Part shown: piece by piece, positions 13,014 through 26,256 of the stretch
Numbering within the stretch: the stretch's first letter is position 1
Layout: every line of letters begins with the position of its first letter
Source of the DNA: Lineus longissimus
Lineage: Eukaryota; Nemertea; Pilidiophora; Heteronemertea; Lineidae
Direction: 5' to 3'
DNA: 64,000 nt
NCBI RefSeq assembly: GCF_910592395.1
Contig: NC_088314.1
Coordinates: 4,774,001-4,838,000 of the forward strand
Made by a program: the position numbers and the translations under genes
The notes under the pieces: generated by a model
The model's input: the letters and a program-made list of their open reading frames with translations, nothing else
Databases searched by the model: none
What the model was told of the DNA's origin: nothing

Positions 13014-14069
13014 GCAATACGATATAAATGATAAACATGCATTCACTTTATTAGAGACACAATTTACCAATCTTTAAAATATTGTACATGAATTTACAAA
13101 AATATAATGCCTTTAATGAAAGAGAATATAGTTGTTGGTCTGCATTCTTGTTAAATATCAGTGTGAAAATGAAATGAGACTGTTGAGTAGCTGAACTTTA
13201 TACCAGTGGTTTTCATTCAATAAATGTTTCATTGTTAATTTGTTATATGTCTATGGGTTTTAGTGTCGATCCAACGACTTCACCAATTGGTCTGCGAAAA
13301 ACATTCACAATGGGCATGAAGGAACTGAACACAAAATCTTATAAATGCAAACTGTTGCCAACAATGAATCTCAATCAGACCGGTTGGAGTTCGGGAACGA
13401 AATTAGAATCCATACCTATTCCAGGTACGTTGACCTAGGTCCCAGGTTGGACTACATATCATTGAGAAAGCAAATCAAATATCAAGGACTTTTGGTTAAT
13501 GCTGTTAGATAACAAAACACATCCATTGACACAGATTGAAGATTTTTGTGCAAACCACTGGCACACTGACATAAAGTGATCAGGAGAAGAAGGCTCTACC
13601 ATTAACAGCAGGGCAAACTTCAAATTATATAATCATCACATAAATCAAAAAATTATGCCAGTTCATAAGAACAGTGACAATTCATTAAGGTCACAGTTAC
13701 TGAATAAAGTGTTTCCGTACAAATAAATATATTACAATACAGGGGTCAAAAATTTTGTTAACAACTGACAGAGACAGGCGTTTTAGTGAGCCCCAGATCG
13801 ACTAGTGGCTGGTGAGGTATGAATGCACTTCATCTAAGCGTAGTACAGTGATAATCTAGCTTGATAGAGTGAAAGAGTGCATGGGCAAGCCAAATCAAAC
13901 CTTCAAAAGTTACTCAGCATATTTTATATTATTTGTCTCGCTCTCTTCCACCTCAAACACATAGTGCTCAAATTATTCCCTTTTACCTGAGTATTAATGA
14001 AATGTTTGTGTCACCCAACTGAGAAGCAGATGGTCCTGTAATAAAGACATAGGTCCATTAGATTAAATG

Positions 14070-17000
14070 CTACGTCGATTGACGATTCACCAACTGATCA
14101 AAAACACGCGTCCATCTCGGCGGGTTTGGATGTCTAAATACTGCGTCCACAGCTGCTTGTGGAGTCTGTTCTCCATCCTGAGGAGCAAGGTTGCTATCTG
14201 AACTGTCTGTCTGGTCGGAATCATGGTCATCATCTGCAACAAGGAAAGGATCAACCATTTAATGGACAGTTTTGTGCAAAAATGGCTATAACAGTAGAAC
14301 TCCCTCATGAGATAAAAATGAGCAATATGATCTTCATGTATCAGTGCTACACAACAGAAATTTCCCCATAAAGCCAATGAAATCGCCCTGTATAAGCATC
14401 CAACTGGCAGTCCGTTTTTAGAGAAGTGTGAACAAACCATCATCATTCCCACTGGCACTGCTTCCATCCTCAAAGTCTTCGTCATCAAGCAACTCCACCT
14501 CTACATCATCGTCATCATCGTCGTCGTCATCATCATCATCCTCTTCGTCATCATCCTCCATCTCTTCCTCCTCATCTTCTTCTTCAACCTGTGAAGACGA
14601 CAAAATATTTTCAGGGAATAATGCATGGAGATTTTCTCAGTACAGTCTGTTAGGATTAACTTTTTTGTTGATTCTGCATGCATTATTGTGTATTCCTACA
14701 CCCACTGCTTCAAGCTGACATCAACGGTTACCTGAGGTTTCATGCCAACAGCAGATCTTTCCTGGGCTCTCTAAAAAGGTATACAGGCACAAAAGGAAGA
14801 GCCAGGAATTCAAGTTCTAGAAACCAACACCTTCTCAAAACAGGTCTTCTTTCGCAGATTTGAACTCAAGCAAACGAGACACGTTACCTGGTCATCTTCC
14901 TCATCCCTAAGCTGACCAACTTCATACAGACGACACACGCTCTCTTCCGATAGCGTGTCCGGTGACTTCACATTCTGGAAATACAAAGACAACAGTTACT
15001 GGGATTTGTTACGAGTTGGCACTGCAGTCAATTCAGAAACCATGTGACACAATAGGTGAGCACTTTTGTATGACTACAGTGATATTTTGCAAAGGGACTA
15101 ATATATCTAATGGCAACTCCCCAAGCTATCTAAAATGTTTCGGTACTACCTCCACAACAGCCAGGTAACAGTCCGACTGATCCGTACACAGATCTATCAC
15201 ATTCTTCTTCACATCGATCGTCGCAATGTTTGTGTAGTCTGTGGCGTCGAAGGTTCTGAACGACGAGCCAAGTGGACTTCTTTCTTTCCCATCTTCAAGA
15301 TCGTCAAACTCTTCCATTGGAAAGTTAGCTGTAAGAAAGGAAGGCAATACTAGAATTGTCTGACTTTTCTAAAATCTCCTGTTTTCCAAGTATCAAATAC
15401 GAAAATTGGCATCCATGCAAGAAATGATTAAATGCTAGCAGGTCTGAGCCGTTTAAATCAAAAACCGGGAAAAAGACTGAGAACTTGCCTCCATATATGA
15501 CTGTGCCTGCATTGTTGAACATGATCTGGCACTGATCCAAAGCTGGCACCGTCCGCAGTAAAGCGAATGAACGCATGTCCCACTGAAACTGGGTTAAGGA
15601 GGTAACAGAGAAAGTTTGGAGTACTGACAAAAATATATCTTGTATGACTAAAGACGATCAGTAAGTAATCACAGTTACTAGACTGAAGAGAATATCATCC
15701 GGATCACACAATCAACAACCCAATCCAAATGTAGATGTGACTATCTCCGAAATCGTTGTTTTGGGAAAAATGAATTATAACTTTTGAAAGGATACGACTT
15801 CGGTGTTGATGACTATCTCCAGCCCCATTGGATGAAACTGTCCACTGATATCAGGGTTGAACTTGTCGAACTTATGCACCAGTCTTCGACTCCGTACATC
15901 CCATAATAAGCCATCCGACAAGACAAGATCATCACATGGACTGAACGTTGCACGATTCCGCATATAATTATTCGATTTATCAGGGTCGTGAAATTGGACA
16001 ATTTTTGCCCCTGTTTGAACATCGTAGATTTGAGCAGCATCATTCTTCGTTCCGATAATTCTGTCCTGAGAAAGTTTGCTGAATTCTGTGTAGTTATCGT
16101 CATCAAATGCATACCTATAAGTGATGAAAAAAACAAATTAGAATGAAACATATAAACCATACTTGGACATCAGGGCATGTGAAAAGAGCTCCGACTCCAC
16201 TCAGTCTCCAAATTGGCTTTAAAAAAAAAAGCAAGATTTCAAGTAGTCAAAAAAGAGTGAATCAAACAACACTGGCTAATCACAATGCTCCACTCTAAGA
16301 GAAAAGAAGTTTCAAACTTACTTGAGAACGATTTCTTGACCTAATGACCACAACGCTGACTGAGGTGTCCCCCATGATGATGATGTTAGCACCAGTTTAC
16401 CATCCTGAAATTGAGGAAATTGAAAATCCTGTCATTTGATTTGAGGATAATTTAGATCTCTGCAGCTATGAAGTGGAACTCTCCAGGATAACCGATTCTG
16501 TTAACAAAAACAGACTGACTGTCTAGTATTCATCTTAAAAATTCTCAGAACCGGAATCAACAAGCGACGGCCGACTTACCTTGGATGGTTGGCAGTGAGA
16601 TAGCGGTGAGTTGTGACAGATGGCATATGTATGCTCCTCAGCTGTCTGGACGTTATAGAGTTTCAGTTCTCCTGCGTAAGTACCCAGGATGAGATATTGC
16701 TCACAAGCCTGCAAAGATAAGTTTAAAACATAAGGATCCTAAAAACCCACACCATTTGCATGATTATTTTGCCCACAAACGGACAAGGCACTCTTCACAT
16801 GTCTCAATTTTTCTTTTTCAGCATTCATCCTCAGTGTCAGTATAAACTTATGTTTTACATCTTACTACTGACGAACTGTTCAGAATTGTTTTAACTGACA
16901 GCTATCCATGGCTTCTAGAGTCGTTATGAATAGTTTCCATGTTGCAATAGATAAAGACTGCATAATCTTTCAAGGAAAAAAATGCACCAAGACCTGATTA

Positions 17001-20000
17001 AAACTTACAGAAAATGCACAACAAGAGAAGCACCCATCTTCCTCAGTATCACGGTATGTCCTGATTGGCCGGAATCGACTGTATAGATATTTCCTGTCCC
17101 ACTTGGCCCCGTGTGGGCCACCGTATAACGGATCAACAGAACGTTGGAAGAGTCTTGATGTGATATTATAGGGTGCCGTTTTCCTGTGCATTGATATTGG
17201 ACACCTATGTGGCTCTAGTAAAGAGAACCGAGGACACGTTACCATTGGATTGACGCACAGGGAATGTTGCTTTCTCAAGTACTCAGTCACTATCTTGTCT
17301 AACGTGATCGACGGTTTGCTACGTTTGAGGACAGGGGTGGCTGGTGTTGATTCCATTTTCTCTCTCATGATCTTATGGATAGGATTAGGCGCCTAGAAAG
17401 TGGGATGAAAAAGATTATAGTCCGTTTCATAAGAAAACTGCACCAAAAGCCTAAAATGGCTGATGACATTTTCGGTACTTGGCTGTTAATGGCTTGTTCT
17501 TCGTGATGTATTGTCAAGTTTTTTACAGCCTCATAATCTCCCTTTATGAGTTCTCAACATTGGTGTCACAGAGTAAAATTCTTTCTACAGGGACGACTGG
17601 AACGGCCTTGCTGAATTGATCATTGTGCAATTTCTTACCTTCTGAGGAGTCTGTACTTTGGGATGGATAACATTAACTTTGATTGAGCTAGAAGTTCCAG
17701 GTGTGGTGGGTTCTTTCCGAGACCCTGAGGACGTCCCAGCAACCGGTGTCCCACCGTGTGACAAGGAACTCATACTATGTCCCATTGGACTACTCATCTG
17801 CCTCATCAATGCCTTGGGTGTGGAATAAATGCAAGGATTTTCAGGAAGCACAGGAGTTGGTGCAATCTTTGGCAAGTTTGCCTCGGTCTGTAACGCTTGA
17901 GCAGACGTCACTAAACCCCTTTCAGTCAGATGATCGTACATCAGCTGTAATAGTTCCTTGTCATCGTATGTGATCTTTGTTTGAGCAACAATGTCAGCCT
18001 GAAAGTTATGTTGGGAAAAGTAAAAAACAGAATTGTCATCTTTACAATCGCAGATGTGCACTTGATTAAACAAGAGATGAAGGAAATCTAACTGCAGCTG
18101 AACTTAAGATCAACTAGGTTTAAGCTAATCTTACCACCTTTCATCCACAGCCCAGTGACAGATTATGCTAGTTCAATCAAATAAGATCGGACTCTGTATA
18201 ACTTTTCTCTCCCCAGATGATGGAATAATGCTTTTGATAAGAGAACCAGCTTATTAATACATCCAGCAGTACACTGCCGATACATCCTGAACAAACTTGC
18301 CTTCCTAATCTTTTCCAACGACGCATCATAATTTGCGCTGTTTGACCGCCCAGAGACTCGCTCAATCAATTCTGTAGCATATTTACAGAACTTAAGATGT
18401 TCGAGTCTCTTGTCTTGAAGAACTGGTTCCTTCATTAGCATCTGCAGCTGCCCGTTGTTGAACAATGACAGCTTGCCGATGATCTGCTTCACCTTCTCGT
18501 CACGGGACAAACCGAGTAGAGCACGGCATGCCAACGCTCGTATCGAATCAGCTTCGGTGATAGGAGTTTTTATCATCAGTAACTTTAGGAGCACCTGTAA
18601 GTGTGAGTTATTTTCAAATTAGACGGGCCTTTCAGTCACATGATTAGGGACACACACTGCTTTCCCAACTTCGGGCTTATTCGAAAAACCATTTGATTGC
18701 ATTCACAATTAACTTCTGTCTTCTTGCATGAACACATGATTCGCTTGATTTGTGATGTCATAAGAGGTGTTTAGAAGCAGATTTAACCTTTTTAACATTC
18801 TAGAAAACACTTCTGAGGGGGGGGGGCAGTGAAAAGAAACTCAAACAAATTTTTAGTTCGACAGACTCACCATGATGCCATTATTTGAGCGTACACAATC
18901 CCACATTTTAGCAATGATGTCATCAGTTCTTCCCAGCGTTCTCTTCTTGGCACTTCCTGTCATGAAGCGCACTACGTTGCCACCAATCTGAATGAATGAG
19001 AATAAATTGAAAGAAACATCCCAGATGCAAAAACATTGCTGAACAGCAACACTGTATTGTAATTCGCTACATTTTCGTGGGTGTTTTTCGCAAGAATGAA
19101 ATTGCAAATAATCTTTCCTGATTGGAGAAACTGAAAGACATTTCGTAATCCGCCAAAATAACAAGAGGCCCAAGGGCCTGGCGCTTAGGTGAAATGCATG
19201 GGTCAATGTACACAACATGGAAAGTACCTGATAGGTCACTTTAACTTAGACACTGTTATTTCTCCTGCACTCACCCTGGACAGTGGTCCACACACACAGT
19301 TAATGATCACATTCAATGCTGATCTCTGTACGTCAGAATCCAGAAAAACCTCGCCTTCAGCAACCCCCAGCAGAATGCTAATAGCTGGAGTCATGGTGTT
19401 CTCAGGAAGGGGTATGGAATCGCACAACTGGACCTGAGTTTTTGGACTAACCGTACAGACAGCCAAAGCATCAAGTGCGCTTCTAATAGTCTCTGCCCTG
19501 AAACGTTTATTAAAATATAATCAAAGAAATTCGTCACCTTGGTATGTGGTATTTGGATCACTCATTTCAAACTCTAGACTAATAGTTTCTAACTTAACAT
19601 CATTGACAGTTATGACATTTCTTTATAAATAAGTTCCACAGGGGCACGAGCTCAACAAGGTTACAGGAAATTGGTCTAATATTTCATCTCACAAGGCCAT
19701 ATTTCCATAATCATGCATGTATTTAGTTTCAATTCATCTGGATCATCAAATTCTAGTCAAAGCGGAAGCCCCATTATTTTTCACTTTAAACTTACACGTG
19801 TCGCTCATAGTTTGGCCCTCTGAAAATCAAATATCAAACAGAAAGGTGTATTGTGGCGAAGAAAATAATGTATTGTAATTCATGAATTGGCCAGGTGCAT
19901 AGTGCAGAAATAACCAAATAGTTCAGGTGCATCATGCAGCAACAAAATTGAAGTAAAATAACCACCGAGGACAAATATACTGACTATATTGCAGAACAGG

Positions 20001-23000
20001 ACAATTCTTTTGTCCATAACATTGGACAGAAATTGGATTGGGACCTTTCCTAAGAAAATATTGCCCGTACCACATGTGATAAAACTGTTCGCTGGTCTAT
20101 AGGTTTATTTCAGAAATTTTGCTAAAAAAGTAGAGAGTAATGTGCGGTAACAACATAAACTGACAGGAAACATGTGTGCAGATTTTGAGGAAACATGCAC
20201 GAAATATTCATCTTACTTTCCTGTGTATTGTGTCCACTCATCGGCTATGGCAATCAAGCGTAGAAGCAACGTAATGCCGTCGAGTTTGATGAAATCAGAC
20301 ACGGGTTTCCAGTGCATTCTAAGTGGAAGACATTCTAATAATAACTCTGTGTAGTCCAAAAGGACATCTGGAGAATGCTGAGCAGACTGGAATACAAAAA
20401 AGACACTTGAATTACCTTTAAGATAAATATGGCACACGTCAATCACTTGAGAATTTATTGAGATATGAACCTCAGAACACAGCATTTTTTAAAGGTTTTC
20501 TTTAATAATGATTCAATTCATCATAACAGCCTCCACACAGCTTAAAAACAATGTAGAAAGATCATTAGACTTAATATATGATCATTTCTAGAAGAAAAGT
20601 TTTCTTGTTCATTTCCAATCTTCTCTCTTTTCTCCATATGCGACTAGTACTACTTTTGACAAAACAGGTCACATACGGCTCAAGAAGTCTTGAACTGACC
20701 TTATAGGCAGGTATTTCAGCAGGTATCGGAGAACCCCCTTCTCTCCTGGCATGAGAGCGCCGCAACTCATCCGTCTTAATGACTAAATGAGCCTCGAAGT
20801 ATTTCTTGAGCCCAACACAAACGTGCCTTGCAGCTTGACGACTCACAAACACCTCATCCTCTGACATCTGGGGGTCAGTCTCATCAGTACTCAAGATCTT
20901 AAGGGTACTCATCTGAAAATAAGATGTCAGTACAATTTGAACCCCATAGACAGGAGGACAGGAGTCTGGTCCAGCAGTAGTTATATGGGTGGTAATCACA
21001 AAAAATTTCTGCTATTGTCCATGAACTTTCCCGTCTATTGAGCCTTGCCCACTATCAGCCAAAAACCTTATCACAAACTTAGTAACATTATACCACATAC
21101 AGCAGACGAGAATAGACGTAGGTTACACATACCACATTGAACATTCGACGGAGGCCATCTTGAGCATCGAACAGGTTGAGAATGACACGGAATTGAAATG
21201 AAGCACTGAAGAACATGGTGGCATGGCAACGACCCGACTGGTGAGAACATTCCAACAGCCAGAGGACATAGTTGACTAGATCGCTGAGGATGTGCTCTGG
21301 TAACAAACAAACCTGGAAGTAGAGACGAATAAATGAATATCTATGATACGGCATTTCATGATTCCCATTTCTTACAACAATGGCTTTAAATCATGAATTA
21401 AAGGAGAATAAAAAGATTTGTTCTCCCCCATCGAGAAGATGTGTTGGCCCTAAAATAACCATATCAGACTTCTAAATGCCTTAATATTACATCTCAAAAC
21501 ATGTAAATTACTATTCAGACAGTCGACTGAGGGGCGTTATTTCCAGCCAAGGGGATATGATGAAATACATACCCTCTCCATTGCATCCTCAAAGTAGGCC
21601 AGATAATAGAGGCAGAGAGACACGCCTGTGGCAGCCATGGAAGGTCGGTAAACTCCCAGCAGACGCTGCACACCTTCTGACTGGATGAACTTGATGGCAA
21701 ACTTCTTGTGGCAGAGAAGAGATGCAAGGAACTGAAATTGATTGAAGAAAATGTCACTTACTTATTAGTTTTAAAAACAATTTACACGTTCTTTATCATG
21801 ATACATTCATGTAAGGAGTTGCTGTCTTTTTCCTTGTATATAATCTATGTTGCTTGACGCTTAGTAGGTATGAACCATCATAATCTTCAAGAACTGCATC
21901 CTCTTTGCAAACCTTCAAGACTGACAAAGCAAAGCAGGTTATTCCCCCCCCCCCCCCAAGTATCAGTGTGGGAAAACGATTGTTACAAGGCATAGGTCAG
22001 AGGCCAGACACTTCGCCTCCAAACAACCCTCAAGAGAGATTCAGTACATACCCTCAAACCATCAAATGCAAGTCGAATATCTTTATTCTTCTTGAGATCG
22101 ATGAGGTTATAGATCAGGCTTATTGCATCACATTCAAACATGGAGCTAAGCAGCTGAAACATTGAGAAAATAATCATCCATTCACTGCAAAAAAATATGA
22201 AGAATTTCTGAATACATGATTCGAGAAGATCTCCGCATTGTGTATCATGCAAAAACAACACTTTGCAGAAACATACCAGCTCAGATGGTCTTTGTCATTT
22301 AATACTTCTTCCTATTTGAGACATGATCTCTGTTTTCAAAATGATTCAGTCAACACAGGTCTAAGCCTACATGTAATGCCTAGGTGATTTTCAGTTGCCA
22401 TTAATATCTCTGGTTGTCCAAAGTTCTCGGCGATATTTTTCTAGTCATCTTCAGAACATTATTAAGTTATCGAAAACTGATACATTGTATGCAGGCACAT
22501 TGATGTTACCTCTTGATATTCACCCATAGGGGCAAGATACTGAACAATTAGCCTCATCCTCATGTCGATTGACAATGGCTCCATACAGTGCGAGCCAATC
22601 ACATACGGCTGCATCTCGGCCCAACTGCTGCTGTTTTCATTTGCTACAAGTGTAAAAAGAAAGAAAAGCGATTTAATATGCCAAGCCCAAGAACAGAAGA
22701 TCAACTTTTATACAGATTATAATCATAAACTCATGAATTCCATTTTCCAAGTGCTGTATTGCAAAATGGACAGAATATTCTGCAACTACTAACAAATACA
22801 TGGACAATATAATCTTACAACTGACTGTACGCCAAACTGTGAATGAAAAAGCACCGACTAAAGACTGTGAAATTCGACAACACAAACACTGAGACTCGGA
22901 GTGACCACACTCAAAATAAAAGATACAACATCAAAAAGTACATACAGAAGCTACCTCGCCGCACCCTACTCTTTTCAGGGCTGGTGCCAACATCTGATTT

Positions 23001-24786
23001 CTGTGGTAATATTCGCAAGTGTCTTGGTGCATCTCCACTCCCCACCTCCCTCTCCATCCCATCCTTCCCTATTCCAGCAAATGGTCGCCCTAGCGCTGCG
23101 TTCATCTCATTCTGCTTCTCCTCCCATAGCTTGTGAAGACGGGCTATCATGATTGGTACCTACAAGTTGAAATAGAAACTTGACTTCTTTTTCCAAAGTA
23201 GTCTAGAAATACTCTGGTGATATCCTCCTACCAAGGCAATATCCTCCTTCCTAGGCAAAATCTACAACTCTACAACTACAAATCTACAAATCTACAACTT
23301 GCCATGGAACCACGATTCTCATTCAAACACAAATGATCTCATGTTCTCAATAGCCCTTAACACTCATCCTAAAATAGCTCAGAAAGTTCATCATGACGAC
23401 CAAAATAATGTCCACGGTCTAGTCCTAAATCGTTGACTGTTACGTCATGAGTGGGAAGTGTTATTTACTCTCGAAATGCAAAGTCAGGAATGCAGTTATT
23501 TGACTTACCAGCCTGGCATTGCTCTCCCTGAAACTTGCTGCAATATCTTGGACTTCCATCGCACCAGGCAGTAACCCTGTGGCGTACGATCGGAGTGGTT
23601 CATCAGCGACTTCAGCCCAGTGGAGCAGACGACGGACAATCTCATCCTGAAACGTCAAGAAGTGAATAAAGATGTTTTTTTAGGAAGATTTTGCCCCAAC
23701 CTGTGTCATCATTGTGTAACCTCTTGTTGCAGCCAGAATTGATATCTGCCATCTTGGATAAGCAGCATGAGACATCAAGGTATCAAGATCTTATGCCAGC
23801 TTTGAGCTCACGCCTATGATACCGTACTCACATTTTCATTGAAAACGACGGAAGTCTCGAGTCCAGGCAAGATGTCGAGTAATATACGACAAGCGGCTGT
23901 CTGCAACGCTTCTTGGTCTCTGGGACACAGCAAGTATGTATTCACAATCTGAGGAAAGAAGGATTGTGCATAGTTTTAGTCAAGCAGTATAACATGGGCA
24001 AGCACATTAATCTGCCTACTCACTTTCCAACAGCATTACATTGGCCTTAGTTTATGATAGTATGACAAATACAAACTAGTAGAATTGGAACCCCCCCTTT
24101 AATATGCTTTTTTGCACAGTTAATCTCGGATTCTTTGAAAACAGCTCACAGTTATTCCTTCACTTACCTTATTCATGAAGTCATCATTTTTGAATAGGCA
24201 CTTTAACAAGTGTCCAAGACCACATTTTGGATCGGCCCTTCCTGAAAAGCAAAGGAATATTGTCACCTACAGCACATTTGAACCGTTGAAAAGCCTATAA
24301 AGGCACAACCAACACAAGCATCAAGCCACAAGCATCCTCCAACTTCTCTTTCCAAGCGTCGGCTGGTGCAGAGGGTACAATTCTTCGAGTCTTCACATGA
24401 GTTGTATACCTACCAGGATGGCGATCATCAAAAGGATCTGGATCCATCTTAAAGTATGCCTCAGTTTCTTTTTCAATCAATTCTGCCAGTCTGAAATAGA
24501 AATTTTGTGGAATGATTGGAATGCTCATCTAAATATAAAATCTTTTTGTATTGAATGATGACCTGAAATATTTTCATCATAAATCCAGACCAAAGGTGTG
24601 TGAAAGCGCTTTTCCATGAGATATGTCCAGGTCAATCTTACTAAAAGTTACTTTCAACTGAATTGTCAGCTGGGTAAAAACCTACCTAGTCAGTACTGGA
24701 ATGGGACTGATCCCTATACCGTTGTTCTCTTGAGTCCACTGCTCCAGCAGAGAATTCAACTCAGTAGTAGAATCTACAGCCGCCAT
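14070..24786 (-). CDS. DCAF1: DDB1- and CUL4-associated factor 1 (VprBP), complete, 25 exons
   Basis: Substrate receptor of CUL4-DDB1 ubiquitin ligases. Exons: 24686-24786, 24414-24490, 24168-24241, 23832-23948, 23509-23646, 22955-23159, 22510-22643, 22052-22153, 21573-21731, 21133-21312, 20700-20912, 20217-20386, 19275-19497, 18871-18987, 18301-18594, 17639-17998, 17009-17392, 16580-16708, 16322-16404, 15796-16114, 15489-15582, 15150-15328, 14888-14974, 14438-14588, 14070-14233. All phases agree; 1,417 residues (human about 1,507). Seen: N-terminal [15 protein letters not shown] block; helical repeat region to about residue 768; LisH motif about 778-812; WD40 propeller about 889-1310 with the WDVR and WDMR boxes that in DCAFs contact DDB1; and an acidic tail with an uninterrupted run of 12 Asp. 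Odd: introns 15 and 21 use GC donors; exon 6 encodes a divergent linker. The start ATG ([17 protein letters not shown]) matches the family N-terminus. Confidence 0.97.
14438..14588 (-). repeat. Asp/Glu-coding trinucleotide tract in DCAF1 exon 24
   Basis: Imperfect GAT/GAC/GAG/GAA repeats encode an acidic run in the DCAF1 C-terminus, densest at about 14510-14560. Acidic tails are usual in DCAF1, so the charge is conserved. The pure Asp codon run is a candidate for length polymorphism. On the other strand it reads as a poly-Ser frame, which is an artefact. Confidence 0.85.
18817..18826 (+). repeat. Poly-G run in a DCAF1 intron
   Basis: Ten consecutive G in intron 14 of DCAF1 (between 18871 and 18594). 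A second homopolymer, 14 C at 21944-21957, lies in intron 8. Both are simple sequence without apparent function. Confidence 0.8.
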
Positions 24787-26256
24787 GATGATAGATGCAA
24801 TTAAACACCTTTCAATATCTCTGGAATAACGATGGACTTGCCAGGTTAGTATTTTACTTTTTGGTCACAGGGGGTTTGGGGCATTGGGGTCAGGGCGTAT
24901 TGGGTAGGCAGATTCCAATAAGATAGCATAGCATGGCAACACACTTCGACAACAATGCATAGCATCCGATATGTCATGTATGTACAGAACAGTATACATA
25001 CACATACGCGCACACTGCATGCATGATACACTGCCTTGAGCATTCAGACTCTCAGCAAATACAGAAAATCAACTCAGACAATGACAATAACACATTACTC
25101 AAGAACGTGTATAAGAGCAACATAAGGGCTAACCATTTATGATTTATTTCTTTGAAATAGTGGTGAAATCACACGAAACTAAAATTAAAATGAGAAAAAC
25201 GTGCAATGTTTGTAATTTAGTCAAACTGTTCTGCAGCAGCAGAAACAAAGCAAACCGATTGGATGAAAATCCGTTCAGCGCCATCTATTGATCAATTTGC
25301 GGCACCAATTTCAAGCAAGGATTTGACAAAGCCGGTCGAGGGGTTTCTGTATTCTCATCTTCTAAGGTAAAATTCCGCAAAGTAATTAGTCTGATTTCTA
25401 TATATTGGAATGCAAACTGTTAAGAATATTATCTAGATCCATTTGAATGCGTTAGTTCAATTTTTCCTTGGATAGTTTGTGCGAAATTGGAGTGCAGAGT
25501 TATTGTTGTCTCCTATCTTCGAGCCTAATTGCGGTGTAGAAAATGGCGTCGTTGTGAAAAAGTGAAAGGCAACATGCCTATCAATTTATTCGATAAAAAA
25601 TATATGTCAGTTTGAAACCGTGGGGTAAAAAATCACGAAAAATCCTACAGACTGTTTCCTTTATTTTCATAATTTTTCTGTAATTTTTAAAGCGGTAGTT
25701 TTTGTACAATAAATTAATGAAATATTGAGGTATTTATGCAGATGCTTTAGCCTAGCTATTTTCCAATCCACCCCAACTTGACAAGAACTGGAAGTGGAAT
25801 TAAACTGGATTGGTTTTCCAGTACAATGAACTAATCAAGCTGAGTCAAGTGCAGAGAATACTGCAACTGGTATCTTTATTTAAATATCATTGTACATGTA
25901 TTTTATTGCTGGTACTGATTGCAGCAGCCAGCACTTGGAAGTTGATGTGATATTTGTACTGAGAACGGAGTAAAGTTAGAGATATCAAATCTCGAGAATT
26001 TGATTTGGTTTTACCAACCAAGTCATGAAGATGAAGTGTCTTTCTATTTAGGCAGGGCAATAAGAGAACGTTAGGGAACACAGCAAGGTGCCATGCCCTT
26101 CAAACTTGACTTTGACTGAAACACTCCTAACGTTGCAGATTTGTGCACTGATTGCTGGATATGTGATTGGTTTATTTTGACGCAGGGAGAAAAGAATATA
26201 TCTTAATAATTAGACAGCTGATCTTGTATTCTAGTTCACCGTATACGTAGAGAATC
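24787..26256. promoter_or_regulatory. Divergent promoter region between DCAF1 and the AT-hook gene
   Basis: The two genes are transcribed away from each other with 1.47 kb between their start codons. On the plus strand a donor-like AAG/GTAAAA lies at 25364-25372 and an acceptor-like TTCTAG ends at 26234, just before the AT-hook ATG. That suggests a non-coding first exon ending at about 25366 and a 5' leader intron of about 0.87 kb. No TATA box is evident near the putative start, as is common for housekeeping genes. The exact start sites are inferred. Confidence 0.5.

Noticed and set aside
14428-14718. Plus-strand poly-Ser frame
   Set aside because: It is the reverse complement of the Asp/Glu-coding tract of DCAF1 exon 24.
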